Made by a program: the position numbers and the translations under genes. From Candidatus Poribacteria bacterium (GTDB taxonomy: Bacteria > Poribacteria > WGA-4E > WGA-3G): a stretch of 9,047 nt of DNA. This document shows, in pieces, positions 5,829-9,047 of this stretch. The notes beneath the pieces are model-generated. The model was not told where the DNA came from, ran no database searches, and saw only the letters and a program-made list of their open reading frames with translations. The stretch is from contig JAPPMR010000162.1 in assembly GCA_028818995.1 (NCBI GenBank), positions 1 through 9,047 of the forward strand, in the 5' to 3' direction. The stretch's first letter is position 1, and the number at the start of each line of letters is the position of its first letter.

Positions 5829-6530
5829 TTACTTCTCCCCACGCAAAACTTTCGCAGCAACTGCCCACGGATAGTCGTTGTCTTCAGCTTTGGCATCACG
5901 ATATGTAGGAATCCAAACCCAACGTTCCTCTCCAGAGACGTTAGGATGGCTCGAATGTAGCGTCAGATCGTGGAAAAAGACTGCACCACCTGCTTCCAAT
6001 TCAGCAGTAACAGCAAGACTTTCATCTACTGCATCGGGACGCAAACGGTTTCCAAATCCGTGTCCATCATCTGCATCACCATCATGCACAATCGCAGATT
6101 TGTGTGAACCCGGAAATAACTTGAGACACCCATTTTCAACAGTAACATCGTCAAGTGCAACCCAAATTGAATGTTTGTGTGCACCATGCCAATAGTGCCA
6201 ATCTTGGTGCCACGGACTCGCAAAGGTCATTGATTCACTCTTAAAAACAACCTTATCGCTCAGGAATTCAATATCCGGTGAAAGAATCTCTGCTAAAATA
6301 TCCAGTAGCCGTTCATCACCGACCGCCTCCTGAAAGACAGAACTCCGTGCCGCTAAACCGACACAAACCCCATGTTCCGCAACTGATCCCGTGTCTTTCT
6401 TAACCGTTTCCAGAATGTTGATACACTCTAATTTTAGCTGTTGTACCTCGTCTCGCGTAAACAAATTGGGAACGATAGCAAAACCAGTCTGAGAAAAATC
6501 ATCACGTAACGCTGACAAATCAACTTTCAT
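5829..6530 (-). CDS. Phytanoyl-CoA dioxygenase (PhyH) family Fe(II)/2-oxoglutarate oxygenase
   Basis: A 233-residue PhyH-family protein, shorter than typical members (about 250-300) but complete. The iron facial triad is visible: H108-x-D110 in PWHQDWHYW and H192 in LTLHSSHPNVSG; R203 soon after is the likely 2-oxoglutarate anchor. LKLFPGSHK (136-144) is the usual loop before the distal strand. The family hydroxylates a range of small molecules, often acyl chains, ectoine or secondary metabolites, with decarboxylation of 2-oxoglutarate. The target is unknown. It starts only 2 bases after the stop of the oxidoreductase gene. Its GAGG site (6541-6544) is weak and lies within that gene, so translation is probably coupled. 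The two products may act on the same compound (inference). Confidence 0.9.
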   Translation of the reverse strand: MKVDLSALRDDFSQTGFAIVPNLFTRDEVQQLKLECINILETVKKDTGSVAEHGVCVGLAARSSVFQEAVGDERLLDILAEILSPDIEFLSDKVVFKSESMTFASPWHQDWHYWHGAHKHSIWVALDDVTVENGCLKLFPGSHKSAIVHDGDADDGHGFGNRLRPDAVDESLAVTAELEAGGAVFFHDLTLHSSHPNVSGEERWVWIPTYRDAKAEDNDYPWAVAAKVLRGEK

Positions 6531-6532
6531 CT

Positions 6533-7597
6533 TTATTCAACCTCAAGATGTACTTCGCGTCCTGTCTCACCGCTTTTAAGCAAACCTTCCATCATCTGTT
6601 GAACAATCAACCCGTGGCGGAGCGGTGCTTTACACTCCACATCATCCAAAATACATTCAATAAAATGATCTGCAATCGCATCCCACGCTTCATTGTACTT
6701 ACTCTTAGGCAAGGTTATATCTATATCTTCAAATTCGCCTTCTTTATCCGTCCGATATGCTTTCAACGGACTCAGTGTGGCTCCAGCTTCCGTTCCGAAC
6801 AGTTCTATCTGAAATTCGCCAGGTTGATGTGATGCCCAGAAACTTTCCACTTGTAACCCTATTCCGTTTTCAAAGGTAATAAAACCGCCTGCATAATCAT
6901 CGGAATCATACTTCTCGTAAGTTTCTTTCGGAGGTTTTGTTCGATTCCAATAGCCGAGTCCGCGCGGTCCAAACTTTGCCCCCGCAGCACCAAGAACAGA
7001 GATAGGTTTCGGCATACCCATAATCCACCAAACCGAATCAAGCACATGCACTCCCATATCCCGGAATGCCCCACCACCTTTTTGAATGAAACCGAGATTC
7101 CAAGCAGGGATACCACTTCTACGAACGCTACGAGCGCGGGCATAATATATTTCACCAAAATAATTTTCACGCGCCAGTGTGCCGAGGTGTTGGCAGCTAT
7201 GACCAAAACGGGTTGAAAGCGACATCATATTGACGACTCCCGCTGCCTCTGCTTCTTTTACTAATTTTTCTGCTGCTTCCTCGCAATCCGCCAGCGGCTT
7301 AGTTACCATGACATGCTTGCCGTTCTGAACTGCCTCTAATGCTATCGGCACATGCCATTGATTCGGCGTGCCGACAAACACTGCGTCAATATTAGATGCT
7401 TGGCACATCTCCTTGTAATCAGTGTAGAGTTTAACTTTCCCCGGTAAATCCTTTGCAAAACCTTTCATGCGTTCTTCGTCAAGATCGCAGAGCGCTACGA
7501 CTTTTCCTCTCGAATTTCGAGAGAGTGCTGCCCCATTAGGTCTACCAATCCCCATCCCCACAACACAAATGCGGACCTGTTCTTTCTTTGATGCCAT
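6533..7597 (-). CDS. Gfo/Idh/MocA family NAD(P)-dependent oxidoreductase
   Basis: A 354-residue dehydrogenase-like protein. The N-terminal Rossmann fold has VVGMGIGRPNG (12-22), a strand ending in CDLDEERM (37-44) that should hold the cofactor ribose through an acidic residue, and VGTPNQWHVP (75-84). T99-K100-P101 replaces the usual E-K-P; the catalytic Lys is kept. The C-terminal half has GGGAFRDMGVHVLDSVWW (174-191), where D180 and H184 are the expected substrate-side residues. These enzymes oxidise or reduce sugars, inositols or their derivatives at a hydroxyl. It is the first gene of the operon: GGAG lies 8 bases before its ATG, and the 91-base gap to the cytochrome gene (7598-7688) is AT-rich with no promoter that I can defend. 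The next gene starts 2 bases after its stop. Confidence 0.93.
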   Translation of the reverse strand: MASKKEQVRICVVGMGIGRPNGAALSRNSRGKVVALCDLDEERMKGFAKDLPGKVKLYTDYKEMCQASNIDAVFVGTPNQWHVPIALEAVQNGKHVMVTKPLADCEEAAEKLVKEAEAAGVVNMMSLSTRFGHSCQHLGTLARENYFGEIYYARARSVRRSGIPAWNLGFIQKGGGAFRDMGVHVLDSVWWIMGMPKPISVLGAAGAKFGPRGLGYWNRTKPPKETYEKYDSDDYAGGFITFENGIGLQVESFWASHQPGEFQIELFGTEAGATLSPLKAYRTDKEGEFEDIDITLPKSKYNEAWDAIADHFIECILDDVECKAPLRHGLIVQQMMEGLLKSGETGREVHLEVE

Positions 7598-7688
7598 TAA
7601 AAGTTCTCCAAATTTAATATAAATCCTATTATTGTTCGGTTACGACATATAATTGAATCTTCTAACTCCCAATAAAACACACATTATT

Positions 7689-8252
7689 TTACTGAGGACG
7701 TCCTTGATGATCTAAAGCAGGATTGACTTCGTTTTTGACAGGTTTTATCGTGCGTAGATATGCCCAAATTGCCTTGAGATCAGCATCACTCATTTGCGCA
7801 TAGTGCTTAACCGGCATCGGTGGTAAGATTTCCCGATTGTCCGGGTTACCTTGATGACGTCCTGTCCGCATCGCATCAATGAACATCTTTTCTGTCCACT
7901 CTCCTAAACCTGTCTCATTGTCAGGTGTTAAGTTTGGAGCAAAGGATGTACCAAATGGAGCAGAAAATGCAGTTAACTGCGGAGCAGTTAGCATAAAAAT
8001 GCCTTGTTGAATCATGCGGAAATTATAACGCGGTATAGATTCACCTGCAGGATGTCCGGCAAGATACATATTCATATTATACTCAGCACGAACACGCGGC
8101 GTATGGCAATATCCACATGCCGCCACAGCATCAACGAGATATTTTCCGCGTTCTACCATACCGTTCTGACTTTCGACCGATCGGATACTTATCGCTATTA
8201 TAACACCGATGAAAAGTATTGTTAAACCAAAGACAAAAAGTTTTCGATGCAT
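7689..8252 (-). CDS. Exported or membrane-anchored mono-haem cytochrome c
   Basis: A 187-residue protein with a positively charged N-terminus and a hydrophobic segment at about 5-22 (signal peptide or anchor; no clear cleavage site). The haem motif C46-G-Y-C49-H50 is preceded by VERGKYLVDAVAA, as in class I cytochromes c. M146 in ILPPMPVKHY is the likely sixth ligand. A helix MSDADLKAIWAYLRTIKPV (154-172) is the usual C-terminal helix. The stretch between haem motif and Met (95 residues) is long, with FAPNLTPDNETGLGEWT (104-120) as in the cytochrome subunits of membrane dehydrogenases and oxidases. It probably carries electrons in the periplasm from a dehydrogenase to the respiratory chain. 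AGGAG lies 6 bases before the ATG. The terminator at 8326-8350 separates it from the receptor gene. Whether it belongs with the six genes that follow, 91 bases downstream, is not clear. Confidence 0.92.
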   Translation of the reverse strand: MHRKLFVFGLTILFIGVIIAISIRSVESQNGMVERGKYLVDAVAACGYCHTPRVRAEYNMNMYLAGHPAGESIPRYNFRMIQQGIFMLTAPQLTAFSAPFGTSFAPNLTPDNETGLGEWTEKMFIDAMRTGRHQGNPDNREILPPMPVKHYAQMSDADLKAIWAYLRTIKPVKNEVNPALDHQGRPQ

Positions 8253-8325
8253 TTTGATCTCCTATAAATTCTAATCTTGTGCAAACTCACGTTAATTTAT
8301 CACTTTCTGCAAATAGATGCAATAG

Positions 8326-8350
8326 AAAAAGGCGCGGTGAAAACCGCGCC
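8326..8350 (-). terminator. Rho-independent terminator after the TonB-dependent receptor gene
   Basis: A perfect 8-base-pair GC-rich stem (8331-8338 with 8343-8350, GGCGCGGT/ACCGCGCC) closes a four-base loop. Read on the minus strand it is followed by TTTTT (8326-8330), so it ends transcripts coming leftward from the receptor gene. It lies 156 bases beyond that gene's stop and 73 bases before the cytochrome start. Confidence 0.85.
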
Positions 8351-8404
8351 TTGTTATTCAGACTAATGGATAGTCCATCCTAAAACTTATATGTATCATC
8401 AATA

Positions 8405-8464
8405 GTCGGGAATCGGAGTTCCCTCCTACAATGTTCTCGGTAGGAGCGATCTCCGAATAGCGAC
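8405..8464. repeat. Imperfect inverted repeat between receptor gene and terminator
   Basis: Two 25-base arms, 8405-8429 and 8440-8464, match as inverted copies at 20 of 25 positions across a 10-base loop. They share TCGGAG and TCCTAC blocks. It lies in the 3' part of the receptor transcript, outside any gene, and can form a long hairpin. It looks like a dispersed intergenic repeat of a different sequence from the one at 1-149. No further copy is seen in this window. Confidence 0.6.
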
Positions 8465-8506
8465 CTATAATTTTAGAGTAGATAGACCACTAACCACAAA
8501 ACCATC

Positions 8507-9047
8507 TTAAAAACTATAGGTTAACTTCGCGTAGTAAAGTCCACCGTTGAAACCGAACGGTGCGGACCTTCTCGAATAAGTGAACACACCAGGAGAGTCA
8601 ACAATAACCCGTCCCGCGCCATCTTCTAATATTCCATCGCGTGACTGTCCGATCTCGTTTTCATCTGGAAGCTGATCAAACAGATTATTTGCGCCGATGG
8701 TCAATGAAAGTCCTTCATTCAATTGGTAATTACTTTGGACATCCGTGACCCATTTGCCACCGTAGGTTTGCCGAGCAGGATCTGCACCACTACCTTCTTG
8801 AACTGTATATTCGCCGAAGTAGCGCAACGCACCACCGATAGTGAGATCACCAATAATGTAATCTGCATTTACGTTGATACGGGTGTTCGGCTGCCATTCT
8901 TCAATCATAGAACGTTCTTGCGATGGGAAGAGTGTATCCTCTAACCCAACCAGAATTTCGGGGGCTTCCACATCACCGATAACTTCGGTGTCTGCATAAG
9001 TCAACGCAACCTTCAAATTGAGAAGTGATTCGTTGTCAAAAGCGTGC
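8507..9047 (-). CDS. TonB-dependent outer-membrane receptor, C-terminal part (runs off the window)
   Basis: The last 179 residues of a beta-barrel receptor are visible; the reading frame is open to the right edge, so the start lies outside. Alternating strands (INVNADYIIGDLTIGGALRY, YQLNEGLSLTIGANNLFD), the NLFD-x-LP box near the end and a C-terminal YYAKLTYSF with final Phe are the hallmarks of TonB-dependent receptors; the terminal Phe is the Bam recognition signal. The protein would import a large or scarce substrate (siderophore, cobalamin, oligosaccharide) across the outer membrane with energy from TonB. The plug domain and the TonB box are not in view, so the ligand cannot be guessed. 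A TTG inside the frame at 9014-9016 is not a start; coding continues through it. Confidence 0.9.
   Translation of the reverse strand, partial: HAFDNESLLNLKVALTYADTEVIGDVEAPEILVGLEDTLFPSQERSMIEEWQPNTRINVNADYIIGDLTIGGALRYFGEYTVQEGSGADPARQTYGGKWVTDVQSNYQLNEGLSLTIGANNLFDQLPDENEIGQSRDGILEDGAGRVIVDSPGVFTYSRRSAPFGFNGGLYYAKLTYSF

Noticed and set aside
7598..7688. Promoter for the six-gene operon
   Set aside because: Several AT-rich -10-like words are present on the minus strand, but none has a credible -35 at 16-18 bases.
1..9047. Insertion sequence, integrase, tRNA or rRNA gene
   Set aside because: No transposase or recombinase motif, no tRNA-like cloverleaf and no rRNA-like stretch were seen on either strand.

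Overview
The window looks like a chromosomal segment from a Gram-negative bacterium. A TonB-dependent outer-membrane receptor ending in Phe and an exported c-type cytochrome support this. The mix of a phytanoyl-CoA dioxygenase-like protein, a Gfo/Idh/MocA oxidoreductase, an enolase-superfamily dehydratase, an RraA-type protein and a sugar isomerase-like TIM barrel, together with short palindromic intergenic repeats, resembles Candidatus Poribacteria or similar marine and sponge-associated lineages. That placement is an impression from gene content only; there is no rRNA or marker gene here to prove it.

Left part (1-2052, plus strand). Positions 1-149 hold a cluster of short palindromic repeats. 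A good sigma70-like promoter (247-275) then leads into two overlapping genes: an ABC/OLD-like (SMC-type) AAA ATPase (309-1562) and a 165-residue partner (1555-2052) with a possible PD-(D/E)XK nuclease signature (Asp57, Glu76-x-Lys78, Gln91). The two overlap by 8 bases. They form the most interesting unit here: a compact two-gene ATPase plus putative nuclease module with the architecture of a defence system, not matching the classical types I know (Septu, Gabija, PARIS).

Middle (2049-7597, minus strand). Six closely packed genes read leftward: Gfo/Idh/MocA oxidoreductase, PhyH-family Fe(II)/2-oxoglutarate dioxygenase, xylose-isomerase-like TIM barrel, RraA-family protein, M14/aspartoacylase-like zinc hydrolase and a mandelate racemase/muconate lactonizing-type enzyme. 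Gaps are 2, 60, 30, 46 and 11 bases. They look like one operon for catabolism of a sugar, polyol or sugar-acid compound: redox and epimerisation (oxidoreductase, TIM barrel), dehydration (enolase superfamily), retro-aldol cleavage (RraA), with hydroxylation and deacylation as side steps. The substrate cannot be read from sequence. The last gene runs tail-to-tail into the ATPase module and overlaps it by 4 bases with no visible terminator.

Right part (7689-9047, minus strand). A membrane-anchored or exported mono-haem cytochrome c (7689-8252) follows a rho-independent terminator (8326-8350), an imperfect inverted repeat (8405-8464) and the C-terminal 179 residues of a TonB-dependent receptor that runs off the right edge. 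The terminator separates the receptor transcript from the cytochrome.
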